Of a stretch of 64,000 nt of DNA, positions 8,641-17,216 are shown piece after piece (position 1 is the first letter of the stretch; the number at the start of each line of letters is the position of its first letter). The stretch covers positions 5,580,001-5,644,000 of the forward strand of contig NZ_CP050831.1 in assembly GCF_012113595.1 (NCBI RefSeq), read 5' to 3'. The notes beneath the pieces were generated by a model. That model did no database searches. It worked only from the letters and a program-made list of their open reading frames with translations, and was not told where the DNA came from. Made by a program: the position numbers and the translations under genes. The DNA comes from Bacteroides faecium. Its GTDB lineage: Bacteria; Bacteroidota; Bacteroidia; Bacteroidales; Bacteroidaceae.

Positions 8641-10233
8641 ATGAAAGACATGAAATATTTAAAACATATCAGTCACGTAGCGGTAGCTCTCATCTCATTG
8701 CTCGCTTTGGGTAGTTGTATGGACGCTGATATTAATCGTAATCCGTTTGAAACCACTCAGGCAGAGATGGAACGGGATAACTATATTATCGGTTCCAATC
8801 TAAAGACACTTGAAGCGCAAGTAATTCCTACACAGGAACATCTTTATCAGTTTATGGAAGCAATGTGCGGTGGTTCCTATGGTGGATATTTTAGTGAAAC
8901 ACGCACAGGTTGGGGAGAAAAATATTCAACCTACAATCCGAAATCAGATTGGCTGAAAGCTTCTTTCTCCGACCCGATAGTCAACATTTACCCCAGTTAC
9001 CGCAAGATTCTAAGAATAGAGAATGCCGCTGTGCCACAAGCTATTGCCAAAATTCTAAGGGTAGCTGTCATGCATCGCACCACTGACATGTTCGGTCCTA
9101 TCCCTTATAGCAAGATCATCTCACAAGATGAAAATGCCGATGCTTTGAGTGCAGCTTACGATTCTCAAAAGGACGTCTACATGCAGATGTTTAAGGAACT
9201 GGAAGAAGCCGACAAGACTCTGACCGAAAACATCATGCTCGACGCTTCAGCATTGAAAAAACTCGACGATGTATATTATGGTAATATAGAGAAATGGAGT
9301 AAATATCTCCATTCATTGCAATTACGCATGGCAATGCGATTATCCTACATTCCGGAAATGAAAACCGAAGCACAAAGAATTGCCGAAACAGCAGTAGCAG
9401 CAGGCGTCATAGAAGACAACGCCGACAATGCCCAGCTACATGTAGCGGAAAATAGATCTGCTCTATGTTTCAATAACTGGGGGGATTATCGCATCGGTGC
9501 CGATATCATTTGTTATATGAACGGATACCAAGACCCTCGTCTTGAAAAATACTTCACGAAAGGAGCAGGAAAAGATGCAGCAGGCTATTACGGCCTACGA
9601 ATCGGAATCCAGCCTACGGGTGTATCTGATGATGCACTAATAAGCACTTATTCCAACCGCTTGATGACCGACACAGATCCATATATATGGATGACAGCTG
9701 CCGAAGTAGCATTCCTTCGTGCCGAAGGCGAATTACGGAAATGGTCAATGGGAGGAGCAGCCAAAGACTTCTATGAAAAGGGAATCGCTCTTTCATTCGA
9801 CCAGTACGGAGTTTCCGGTGCTGCGGCCTATGCCAGTAACAACAGCCTCAGACCTAGCCCATATACAGATCCGTTAGGCAAATACAATACCAGTGCTCCG
9901 TCCAGCATCACCATTGCATGGAATGAAGAGACGGAAGGTAATCATTTCGAAGAAAATCTGGAACGTATCATCACACAGAAATGGATTGCCATCTACCCAT
10001 TGGGCATTGAAGCATGGAGCGAGCACCGTCGTACCGGTTATCCGAAAATGTTACCTATCGTAGACAATAAAAGCTCATTCTCCAACCTCACAGACATAGG
10101 TATACGTCGTTTGCACTATCCTGCTGAAGAGTATAGCCTTGATGGAGGACATGTGGCAGAGGCAGTACAAATGTTGGGAAGTGATGGCATAAACGTTCGT
10201 TTATGGTGGGACTGTAATCCAAATGTCGAATAG
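8641..10233 (+). CDS. SusD-like surface glycan-binding lipoprotein
   Basis: 530 aa, 4 bp after susC. Signal peptide with lipobox LGSC (Cys at about residue 27). The body is SusD-like (RagB/SusD family): helices with TPR-like IENAAVPQAIAKILRVAVMHRTTDMFGPIPYS and the C-terminal W-rich segment ITQKWIAIYPLGIEAWSEHRRTG. It forms the hinged lid on the SusC barrel and captures the glycan. A second in-frame ATG three codons in is an equally possible start. Confidence 0.93.
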   Translation: MKDMKYLKHISHVAVALISLLALGSCMDADINRNPFETTQAEMERDNYIIGSNLKTLEAQVIPTQEHLYQFMEAMCGGSYGGYFSETRTGWGEKYSTYNPKSDWLKASFSDPIVNIYPSYRKILRIENAAVPQAIAKILRVAVMHRTTDMFGPIPYSKIISQDENADALSAAYDSQKDVYMQMFKELEEADKTLTENIMLDASALKKLDDVYYGNIEKWSKYLHSLQLRMAMRLSYIPEMKTEAQRIAETAVAAGVIEDNADNAQLHVAENRSALCFNNWGDYRIGADIICYMNGYQDPRLEKYFTKGAGKDAAGYYGLRIGIQPTGVSDDALISTYSNRLMTDTDPYIWMTAAEVAFLRAEGELRKWSMGGAAKDFYEKGIALSFDQYGVSGAAAYASNNSLRPSPYTDPLGKYNTSAPSSITIAWNEETEGNHFEENLERIITQKWIAIYPLGIEAWSEHRRTGYPKMLPIVDNKSSFSNLTDIGIRRLHYPAEEYSLDGGHVAEAVQMLGSDGINVRLWWDCNPNVE

Positions 10234-10258
10234 AGTGTAACCTTAAAAACAAAAAAAT

Positions 10259-11245
10259 ATGAGACACATTAAATTCATAGTAGGTATAGTTGTATATCTG
10301 TTATCGGGTATAGCCTTCACCGGATGCCTGCTGACATCCTGCGATGACTGGACAGACCCGGAGACTGTAGGTCTGGAAGTTAAAAATCCCGAAGAACAAA
10401 ACCCCGAGCTATATGCCAAATATACAGCAAACGTACGCACATATAAGCAGCAGACACATTATCGTGTCTTTGCCAGATTTCCTAACGGTAATAGCGGCAA
10501 TGGAGAGAAAGACTTTTTGCGCTCGCTTCCTGACAGTCTCGATTGCGTGATCCTGACGAATGCAAACAAACTTTCAGCATATGACCTGGAAGACATACCG
10601 CACTTGCAACAACAGTTTGGCACCTCTGTACTTTATGGCATAGACCTCACTTCCCAAAAAGAAGAAATTGAAAAAGCAGGGGGTGATCTGCAAAAGCAAC
10701 TGGCTACGTATCTTGACCAAGTAGTGGCAAACGTGAAAGAACACAATCTCGACGGCATCTCATTGAGCTATGAAGGCAATCTGGATACCGGTTCGGACGA
10801 AGCTCAAAACGAAATTATTGCTGCTATGCGTACCCTCGTCTTCAGTAAACTGTCACCACTAATGAAAGACGGGAAAGTTTTGTTTTTCGAAGGAAATCCG
10901 ACATTCGTCCCAAAGGATGAACAGAAGATGTTCAGCTATTATATACTCAACACAACAGAAGTCGCCGACATTTTTGCTCTGAAATTACAAGTCAGCTATG
11001 CAAACGAGTTTGTAGGTATTCCGTTAGATAAGTTAGTCATTAGTGCCGACCCGGACTTATTCATCAAAAATAGTGAAGATAAAAATATAGAATCGATACT
11101 TTATCTTACAAAGCAAGTAATTAGTTGTGGACCATTGGCAGGAATAGCGATATACAATATGCCAGCCGACTATTATCATGTAGGCAAGAATTACGTACAG
11201 ACATGTAACGCTATTCGTACATTGAATCCTTCACCCATAAAATAA
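10259..11245 (+). CDS. GH18-like surface lipoprotein, catalytic motif lost (probable glycan-binding protein)
   Basis: 328 aa with a lipoprotein-type leader and Cys residues near 22 and 27 (FTGC, LTSC). The body follows the plan of GH18 endo-beta-N-acetylglucosaminidases, with LDGISLSYEG where active enzymes have DGxDxDxE. The final Glu remains, but the two preceding Asp are Ser, so hydrolysis is unlikely. Proteins of this kind in N-glycan PULs act as surface glycan-binding proteins. It sits 25 bp after susD and is transcribed with it. Function is inferred from motif loss and context. Confidence 0.75.
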   Translation: MRHIKFIVGIVVYLLSGIAFTGCLLTSCDDWTDPETVGLEVKNPEEQNPELYAKYTANVRTYKQQTHYRVFARFPNGNSGNGEKDFLRSLPDSLDCVILTNANKLSAYDLEDIPHLQQQFGTSVLYGIDLTSQKEEIEKAGGDLQKQLATYLDQVVANVKEHNLDGISLSYEGNLDTGSDEAQNEIIAAMRTLVFSKLSPLMKDGKVLFFEGNPTFVPKDEQKMFSYYILNTTEVADIFALKLQVSYANEFVGIPLDKLVISADPDLFIKNSEDKNIESILYLTKQVISCGPLAGIAIYNMPADYYHVGKNYVQTCNAIRTLNPSPIK

Positions 11246-11250
11246 GGAGG
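11244..11250 (+). promoter_or_regulatory. Strong Shine-Dalgarno sequence, unusual for this genome
   Basis: AAGGAGG ends 7 nt before the ATG at 11258 and is fully complementary to the 16S 3' tail seen at 46350-46357. Nearly every other gene in this window lacks such a site. Confidence 0.7.
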
Positions 11251-11257
11251 TTGAATC

Positions 11258-12577
11258 ATGAAAAAGAATTTTAAGCAAATTATAACTAAAGTTGCCATAC
11301 CTGTGACTGCCCTGCTGTTAATTGTGGGTTGCGACAATACAGATTACAGTAATAAGGCTCCCTTCGACAATAATGTCTATCTGGATGTTGCTTCCGAAGC
11401 CACTACCAGCAGCATCACCTTTAATAGAACAGTCAGCAAGCAGAATAAGCAATTCTCCGCACAGCTAGCCTACCCTGCCGGAACGGACATAACAGTAACC
11501 TTTGCCATAGAGCCTGAACTTATTAATGTGTATAACGAAAAGTATGGTACACAATACGCAGCTTTGCCGGTACAGCACTATCAACTTAGTACGTCCAACA
11601 TCACCATCCCTGCCGGGAAAGTGACTTCGAACCCTGTAGACATTCTATTTAAAGAATTAGACCAGTTGGATATTGATGCCACCTATTTGTGTCCGCTCAC
11701 TATTAGCAGTTCCAACGGTGCGGACATACTCGAAGGCTCCCGCACTCTTTGGTATCTGGTAAAACGAAGTAGTGCCGTAACCACGGCAGCCAACTTAAAA
11801 AATGCATATGTTACTGTTCCCAACTTCTACGTTCCCCAAGACGGACAGCCCACAGCGACTTGCGTCAACAATCTCACCTCAGTCACTTACGAGGCTATTA
11901 TACGTGTCAATAGCTTCGACGAAAGCACAGATATTTCCAGCATTATGGGTATCGAACAATATATGTGTTTTCGCTTAGGGGACGCCAGTTTCCCCCGCCA
12001 ACAATTACAATTCCAAGGTCCCGATGGAAGTAAATTTCCGACAGCCAACAAAAGCAAGCTGCTCGCCCCCGGAGAATGGTATCATATTGCGTTGACTTAT
12101 GACATACCCAACAAAACAATTATATTCTACGTCAACGGACAAGAACAAAGCAGAAGTACCGAATTTGGCAGCGATAAAATACAGACCGTCAGCTTAGGAG
12201 ACAAAAAGCTACCAAAAGAAGACGGCTCAGGAGGTGACTTCCTGTTCTATATCGGACGCTCCTATGGCGAACGAAATGACATCAGTCGCCAGTTGAATGG
12301 TGAAATATGCGAATGTCGTATTTGGAACGTAGCTCGGACTCAGGATGAAATCTGGAAAAACATGTATGACATTGCCGAACCCGAAAACGATGAACACCTC
12401 GTAGCCTATTGGAAATTCAATGATGGAGAAGGTTTTAGCATCAAAGATCATTCACGCTATAAGAATGATGCGCTCATCGTGCCTTATTGGAAAAACGCAG
12501 AAGGAACTGATATATACGAATTGAAAGAAAGTGAAGTATGGCCATCAGGCATCGAAGTGCCCCAGCTCAACAAATAA
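11258..12577 (+). CDS. DUF1735 / LamG-domain surface lipoprotein
   Basis: 439 aa. Signal peptide with lipobox IVGC (Cys about 25). Residues about 40-165 look like the DUF1735 beta-sandwich found in many PUL lipoproteins (FAIEPELINVYNEKYGTQY...VDILFKELDQLD). Residues about 190-420 form a concanavalin-A-like/LamG fold (EAIIRVNSF, EWYHIALTYD...IIFYVNGQEQ, IGRSYGERNDISRQLNGEICECRIWNVART, LVAYWKF). It likely binds glycan at the cell surface for the PUL. No catalytic residues recognised. Confidence 0.8.
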   Translation: MKKNFKQIITKVAIPVTALLLIVGCDNTDYSNKAPFDNNVYLDVASEATTSSITFNRTVSKQNKQFSAQLAYPAGTDITVTFAIEPELINVYNEKYGTQYAALPVQHYQLSTSNITIPAGKVTSNPVDILFKELDQLDIDATYLCPLTISSSNGADILEGSRTLWYLVKRSSAVTTAANLKNAYVTVPNFYVPQDGQPTATCVNNLTSVTYEAIIRVNSFDESTDISSIMGIEQYMCFRLGDASFPRQQLQFQGPDGSKFPTANKSKLLAPGEWYHIALTYDIPNKTIIFYVNGQEQSRSTEFGSDKIQTVSLGDKKLPKEDGSGGDFLFYIGRSYGERNDISRQLNGEICECRIWNVARTQDEIWKNMYDIAEPENDEHLVAYWKFNDGEGFSIKDHSRYKNDALIVPYWKNAEGTDIYELKESEVWPSGIEVPQLNK

Positions 12578-12598
12578 ACCCTTAAAGAACAAGGAATT

Positions 12599-14122
12599 AT
12601 GAAACAGATACTTAAACTTACAATGTTTCTGGCAGCTATGGCATTCGTAGCAAGCTGCGAGAACAATGACATAATAACCGATGGAGGAACATTCCCCGAA
12701 ACGGGAGGAATAGATCTCACATTAGGCGTGCTACGAAGTGCCAACTATGCAGAGGATAATCCCTTACTGGAAATGGATCATAAAAATGTATCCGACGAAT
12801 GTATGCTGACATTAACAAAGCCGGCGGAACAGACAATAACTTACACGGTCGGCATAGACAAAACACTTGTCGGTGCATATAATGGAAAAAACGGTACTAA
12901 TTATACTCCATTTCCAGGTGATGTAATTCTCACTAACGAGCAATTGAAACTGGAAAAAGGTAAGCAAGAATCATCAAAAGCACATTTGGAGTTTACGTAT
13001 GATAAAAATCTGGCCTCTGCCATTTATCTTTTGCCATTGATTGTGAAAGGTACTTCCAGTAATCCGGCCGTATCAGACAGTTATCAGACTATCTACTATC
13101 GCATCAATGTATGGGATGAATTCGCACCGGCGGAATATACAACTGAGCCACTGGTCTTTACTCACATAGGATATATTGATACAGAGAACATGAATCCACT
13201 GATTGCCAATAAGTTGTTCTACAAGTTAGGTAGAGAACCGCATTTAAGCTATGTACATGCATTCAGTGTCATCAACCTGCTTACGGCAACTGTGAAATAC
13301 GATCAATCCGGAAGCATGCCTGAAATATCATATAACAAAGATATTTCTTATGTACTGGGTCATGCAAAAAAATATATTATGCCATTACAAGCACAAGGAC
13401 ATAAAGTTTGTCTGACTATAAAAGGTGATGGACAAGGTATCGGATTCTCCAATCTGAATGCTACTCAAAGTCAAAAACTGGTTTATGACATACGCAAATG
13501 TCTTGAGATTTACGGTCTGGACGGAGTGAATCTCTACGATGAAGATTTCTCTTATAAAAAAGAAGGAGACAATCTTCCCAGTGCTGCAAACTTATGCAAT
13601 TTCGTCACTGCTTTAAGACAGGCGATTGACGATAAGTTGATTACTTATGCGATGACAGAAGAGTCCGCGAGCGGGTTAGACCAAAGTCAAAATGGCATCG
13701 AATTAGGAAAAATTGTAGATTACGCATGGACGAATCAGTTCAATAGATTAGTGAATCCATGGCGTGAAGATAATCCTTTTGGAGATGATTCACAATGGAA
13801 AATAGCAGGATTAGAGCAAACGAAATTCGGAGCGCTCACTTCAACCTTAAAGAGTTTGTCTCAAGAAGAGGGCGAACTAATGGAGGGTAGTATATTCGAC
13901 AATATTTTAGATGCTGGATATATGGATTTGGCTAATGTATTCGTCGTGAACTCCATTGCAAAAGTAGTAGCCGGAGTAGAAACACAAGGAGCTACCTATC
14001 TGCTATGGGGAGCATTGATTAATTATGATGTACTGCAAGGTATTAATCCAGAACTAGTGCCAGGGTTAGGAAAAGGAGGTTACTTAGACATTCATTCTGA
14101 TTTATGTCCCAAAGATTGGTAA
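12599..14122 (+). CDS. DUF1735 plus GH18-like surface lipoprotein, catalytic Asp lost
   Basis: 507 aa. Lipobox VASC (Cys about 20). A DUF1735-type domain (about 40-165) is followed by a GH18-like TIM-barrel region (about 175-500): FTHIGYIDTENMNPL, GHKVCLTIKGDGQGIGFSNL, and YGLDGVNLYDEDF, which aligns with the DGxDxDxE of the active paralogue. The Glu is kept but the Asp two residues before it is Tyr and the first Asp is Asn. The chain ends in KDW, like the active enzyme downstream. Most likely a binding protein; weak activity cannot be excluded. Confidence 0.78.
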   Translation: MKQILKLTMFLAAMAFVASCENNDIITDGGTFPETGGIDLTLGVLRSANYAEDNPLLEMDHKNVSDECMLTLTKPAEQTITYTVGIDKTLVGAYNGKNGTNYTPFPGDVILTNEQLKLEKGKQESSKAHLEFTYDKNLASAIYLLPLIVKGTSSNPAVSDSYQTIYYRINVWDEFAPAEYTTEPLVFTHIGYIDTENMNPLIANKLFYKLGREPHLSYVHAFSVINLLTATVKYDQSGSMPEISYNKDISYVLGHAKKYIMPLQAQGHKVCLTIKGDGQGIGFSNLNATQSQKLVYDIRKCLEIYGLDGVNLYDEDFSYKKEGDNLPSAANLCNFVTALRQAIDDKLITYAMTEESASGLDQSQNGIELGKIVDYAWTNQFNRLVNPWREDNPFGDDSQWKIAGLEQTKFGALTSTLKSLSQEEGELMEGSIFDNILDAGYMDLANVFVVNSIAKVVAGVETQGATYLLWGALINYDVLQGINPELVPGLGKGGYLDIHSDLCPKDW

Positions 14123-14205
14123 AATAAAAAAGAAGAAATTATTATCATGCGCAGATATATAATTGTTATTACTTACATTTATTAACATTTTAAATTGTTT
14201 TAATT

Positions 14206-15135
14206 ATGAAAAACTTTATTTCAATGACTGGCACATTATTGCTAGCAGGTGGTTTTCTTTTTGGAGCATGCTCTAATGAAGAAGAATTGGTAAACAACGA
14301 GCAATCAAATGCTCAAGCTGTAACAACTAGAACAGCAACTGGTATCAAGAACATCGTTTACATCGAGGTGAATGATATCAATCCTCTCAATGCAGGTTCA
14401 TACACGATGAATGATGCTTCATTCTTTGATGCCGCTATTATCTTCGCAGCCAATATCCGGGGAAACGGAGATAATGTAGTTCTTTACAACAACCCGAATG
14501 TACAAGCAGTATTATCCGGTAAAGCCAAATATATTGAGCCATTGCAGGCCAAAGGTATTAAAGTTTTGTTGTCTATCTTGGGTGACCATACCGGATTAGG
14601 CGTAGCCAACATGACAGACGCACAAGTAGAAAGCTTTGCTACTCAACTGGCAAATGCGGTAAACACTTACGGCCTGGATGGTATTGATTTTGACGACGAA
14701 TGGGCAGAATATGGAAAAAATGGTTATCCGTCAGGAAGTACCGGTTCTTTCTCAAAACTGATTACTGCTCTCCGTGACAAAATGCCGGCTGACAAATGGA
14801 TCACCGTATTTAACTATGGTTATGCTTCTGAACTGTCTTCTGTCGCAGACAAGATTAATTATGGAATGAATGCTTTCTTCGGTTCTTATGACAGTTATCC
14901 GGCATTTGGAATGACAAAAGCTAAATGGGCTGCTTATGCCATCAATTTAAATGCCTACAACTCATCTTACTATGTCGGAAAATATGCCGCTCAAACAGCA
15001 ACAGATGGTATGGGAGCTATTTGTCTCTATGACTTAAGAGACACGAGCGCACAATCTACACTGAATACAATTGCTTCAAAAGCATTTGGTTCTAGTGTCA
15101 CTTATGATGGACAATCTTATTCAAAAGACTGGTAA
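14206..15135 (+). CDS. GH18 endo-beta-N-acetylglucosaminidase (Endo F1/H-like)
   Basis: 309 aa. Lipoprotein leader with GACS (Cys about 22). The GH18 barrel includes IKVLLSILGDHTGLGVANM (substrate-side strand) and the intact catalytic motif DGIDFDDEWAEYG, with acid/base Glu and the assisting Asp two residues before. NYGYASE and INYGMNAFFGSY follow. Such enzymes cut the GlcNAc-beta-1,4-GlcNAc core of N-glycans, leaving one GlcNAc on the protein. It closes the PUL after an 83 bp gap, so it may be partly separately transcribed. Which N-glycan class it prefers cannot be read from the sequence. Confidence 0.88.
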   Translation: MKNFISMTGTLLLAGGFLFGACSNEEELVNNEQSNAQAVTTRTATGIKNIVYIEVNDINPLNAGSYTMNDASFFDAAIIFAANIRGNGDNVVLYNNPNVQAVLSGKAKYIEPLQAKGIKVLLSILGDHTGLGVANMTDAQVESFATQLANAVNTYGLDGIDFDDEWAEYGKNGYPSGSTGSFSKLITALRDKMPADKWITVFNYGYASELSSVADKINYGMNAFFGSYDSYPAFGMTKAKWAAYAINLNAYNSSYYVGKYAAQTATDGMGAICLYDLRDTSAQSTLNTIASKAFGSSVTYDGQSYSKDW

Positions 15136-15195
15136 TAGATATAGCATTACATTGTATTAAGTCATGTCTTTTTTTAAAGACACTAAATGAAATCT

Positions 15196-15240
15196 CCGTG
15201 TATCTTCTCTTTTTCAACGTAAAAAAGAGAAAATACACGG
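15196..15240 (+). terminator. Terminator after the PUL
   Basis: ccgtgtatcttctcttttt (15196-15214) pairs with aaaaagagaaaatacacgg (15222-15240), a nearly perfect 19 bp stem with a 7-nt loop, 60 bp after the endoglycosidase stop. Confidence 0.65.
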
Positions 15241-15400
15241 AAAATCATATAATCTACAGAAACGATATTCACTATGCTCATTTGATAACACTAAAACAAA
15301 TTCGGAAGCTACTAACTCTTCCAACGCTCATATGATTAACTGGTGGGAAAGTTTCGAGCCAAAAATAAGAGTAGTAGCAACCGAAGATTTCTACCTTTAA
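15239..15400 (+). pseudogene. Possible remnant of a protein C-terminus
   Basis: A frame open through 15239-15400 and ending in TAA at 15398-15400 encodes a protein-like tail (…AHMINWWESFEPKIRVVATEDFYL) with no recognisable start. It ends exactly where the 15.4 kb repeat begins. It may be a gene fragment left by an insertion or deletion; chance is also possible. Confidence 0.25.
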
Positions 15401-15620
15401 GCACTGCCACATTTTTGTCTTCATTTTAAGTAATATACGGGGAAAAACAAAAATGTGGCAGCGCTAATAATCAACACCTTAGGCTATAAAAAGCCCCTCA
15501 TTTTCTATAAGTTTACAAAAATCATCTATAGTCTTTTCACTTTTTATCAGAAGAAAACTGCACTTTTCACAATCCTGCCCATATCACTCAACAGCAGACT
15601 ATATCATCCGTATAAAATAA
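15388..15620. repeat. Left copy of a ~200 bp direct repeat with covarying hairpin
   Basis: 15388-15576 is closely repeated at 16719-16898, and a further 30 bp (15587-15620) is matched at 17005-17043. Near its start, ctgccacatttttgt (15404-15418) and acaaaaatgtggcag (15447-15461) form a perfect 15 bp stem around a 28-nt loop. Together with the right copy it brackets the Rpn-family gene. No protein-coding content is conserved between the copies. Confidence 0.85.
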
Positions 15621-15701
15621 CTGTATCTGCAACAATCGTTATTTTAAATGTATGAAGCAACAATTCTTCAGTTTAGTGAACAAATATCAAATTAAAACGA
15701 T

Positions 15702-15709
15702 TATCTTTG
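15702..15709 (+). promoter_or_regulatory. -7 box of the Rpn-family gene
   Basis: TATCTTTG fits TAnnTTTG, 28 bp before the start codon. The -33 element is weak (a TTTA about 26 bp upstream). Confidence 0.55.
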
Positions 15710-15736
15710 TTCTATAATCATTTAAATCTCACGCAT

Positions 15737-16621
15737 ATGCCAGTAAATGAATTGCAGGAACTATATATTGACCCACGAACCGATTTCGGATTTAAATACC
15801 TTTTCGGAACGCCAATGAACAAAGAACTGTTAATCGGCTTTCTGAATGCGATTTTCCATGGAACGCATACCATCAAAGACCTGACTTACCTCAACAGCGA
15901 GCAACTAGGCATTCGTAAAGAAGACCGCCGCGCCATCTTTGACGTGTATTGTGAGACGGAAAGCGGTGAAAGGTTCATTGTTGAAATGCAGAATGTATTC
16001 CAGCAATTTTTCAAAGACCGCAGTGTATATTACTCTACCTTCCCCATCCGCGAACAGGCTAAACGGGGAGATTGGGATTACAGTCTAGAAGCGGTCTATA
16101 CAGTAGGAATACTCAATTTTGTGTTCGACGAAGACAAGAACTCAAAGGAATATTTCCACCACGAGGTTAAGTTGATGGACGTAAATACAAAAAAAGTATT
16201 CTACGACAAACTTACATTCATTTATCTGGAACTCCCAAAGTTCACCAAGACAGAACATGAACTGGAAACATTGTTCGAGAAATGGGCTTTCGTCCTGAAA
16301 AACCTATCACGCCTGCTGGAACGCCCGACTGCATTACAGGAACGAATATTCAACCGTTTGTTCGAAGCCGCTTCAATAGCCCGTTTCACCCCAAAACAGT
16401 TGAGAGAATATGAGGATAGCGTAAAAGCGTATCGGGATATAGTGAATGCTGTGAATACGGCACGAAAAGAAGGACTGAAAGAAGGACTGGGAAAAGGTTT
16501 AGAAAAAGGACGTGAAGAAGAACGAATCGGGATAGCCCGAAACCTAAAGACAATGGGAATCGATATGTCCGCCATCCATAAAGCTACCGGACTATCACTA
16601 GAGGAAATTGAAAAGTTATAA
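15737..16621 (+). CDS. Rpn-family recombination-promoting nuclease / putative transposase (PD-(D/E)XK)
   Basis: 294 aa from the ATG at 15737, chosen because the -7 box lies just upstream and the earlier TTG overlaps it. The N-terminus DPRTDFGFKYLFGTP and the motif IFDVYCE...FIVEMQ (Asp69, Glu83, Gln85) are the PD-(D/E)XK core of the PDDEXK_2/Rpn family. The C-terminus has the family's charged GlxKG repeats (KEGLKEGLGKGLEKG) and a helical tail. Rpn proteins are DNA endonucleases linked to RecA-independent recombination and, in E. coli, to phage defence. It stands alone between two direct repeats with its own promoter and terminator. Confidence 0.85.
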   Translation: MPVNELQELYIDPRTDFGFKYLFGTPMNKELLIGFLNAIFHGTHTIKDLTYLNSEQLGIRKEDRRAIFDVYCETESGERFIVEMQNVFQQFFKDRSVYYSTFPIREQAKRGDWDYSLEAVYTVGILNFVFDEDKNSKEYFHHEVKLMDVNTKKVFYDKLTFIYLELPKFTKTEHELETLFEKWAFVLKNLSRLLERPTALQERIFNRLFEAASIARFTPKQLREYEDSVKAYRDIVNAVNTARKEGLKEGLGKGLEKGREEERIGIARNLKTMGIDMSAIHKATGLSLEEIEKL

Positions 16622-16650
16622 ACAATCAAAAGCCTATATATTGAATTATA

Positions 16651-16687
16651 AACAAGAGTCGTATGATTTTCTCACACGACTCTTGTT
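16651..16687 (+). terminator. Terminator of the Rpn-family gene
   Basis: aacaagagtcgt (16651-16662) pairs with acgactcttgtt (16676-16687) and is followed by a short T-run, 30 bp after the stop codon. Confidence 0.75.
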
Positions 16688-16718
16688 TTAATATATCTCC
16701 TAATGAAGAAGTGAAACA

Positions 16719-17043
16719 TTTCCAACTTTTAACGCTGTGACATTTTTGTTCTTATTTTAAGTATTATACGGGGGAAAACAAAAATGTCACAGCACTATTA
16801 ATCAACATCTTAGACCATAAAAAGCCCTTATTTTCTATAAGTTTACAAAAATCATCTATAGTCTTTTCACTTTGTATCGGAAGAAAACTGCACTTTTTTA
16901 TAGTACTTATCAGATAATAAAAACAACAATACAGTTACACTTGTGCATCTATCCGAACAGACTTGTGTAACAAGCCTAACACACTTGTGCATCCCGGCAG
17001 TTGCTCAACAGCAACAGACTAAATCATGCGCATAAAGTAGCTA
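16719..17043. repeat. Right copy of the ~200 bp direct repeat
   Basis: Matches the left copy (15388-15620), but a segment of about 105 bp (16900-17004) is interposed. That segment carries cacttgtgcatc twice (16938-16949, 16982-16993) and a related gacttgtgtaac (16960). The hairpin is ctgtgacatttttgt (16735-16749) with acaaaaatgtcacag (16778-16792): relative to the left copy the two changed bases on one arm are compensated on the other. Confidence 0.85.
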
Positions 17044-17172
17044 ATAGAAAGCCTGAATCTATTAATTCATGCTATTGATTTCTTTAAATCAACCTGATGA
17101 TTTCATGAAAGTATGCATAGATTCATACTACCAATATTACTAGTTTTTATTGTATAGTATACAGATGTTTGT

Positions 17173-17180
17173 TACCTTTG
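17173..17180 (+). promoter_or_regulatory. -7 box of the first AAA/nuclease gene
   Basis: TACCTTTG fits TAnnTTTG, 36 bp before the ATG at 17217. The stretch 17044-17172 is otherwise AT-rich and without a gene. Confidence 0.55.
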
Positions 17181-17216
17181 TCTATAGTATTGTTCGTATT
17201 AAATACGAAAGTTGTT

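Noticed and set aside
15455..15655. 66-codon frame within the left repeat
   Set aside because: The frame is not conserved in the right repeat, so it is not under coding selection.
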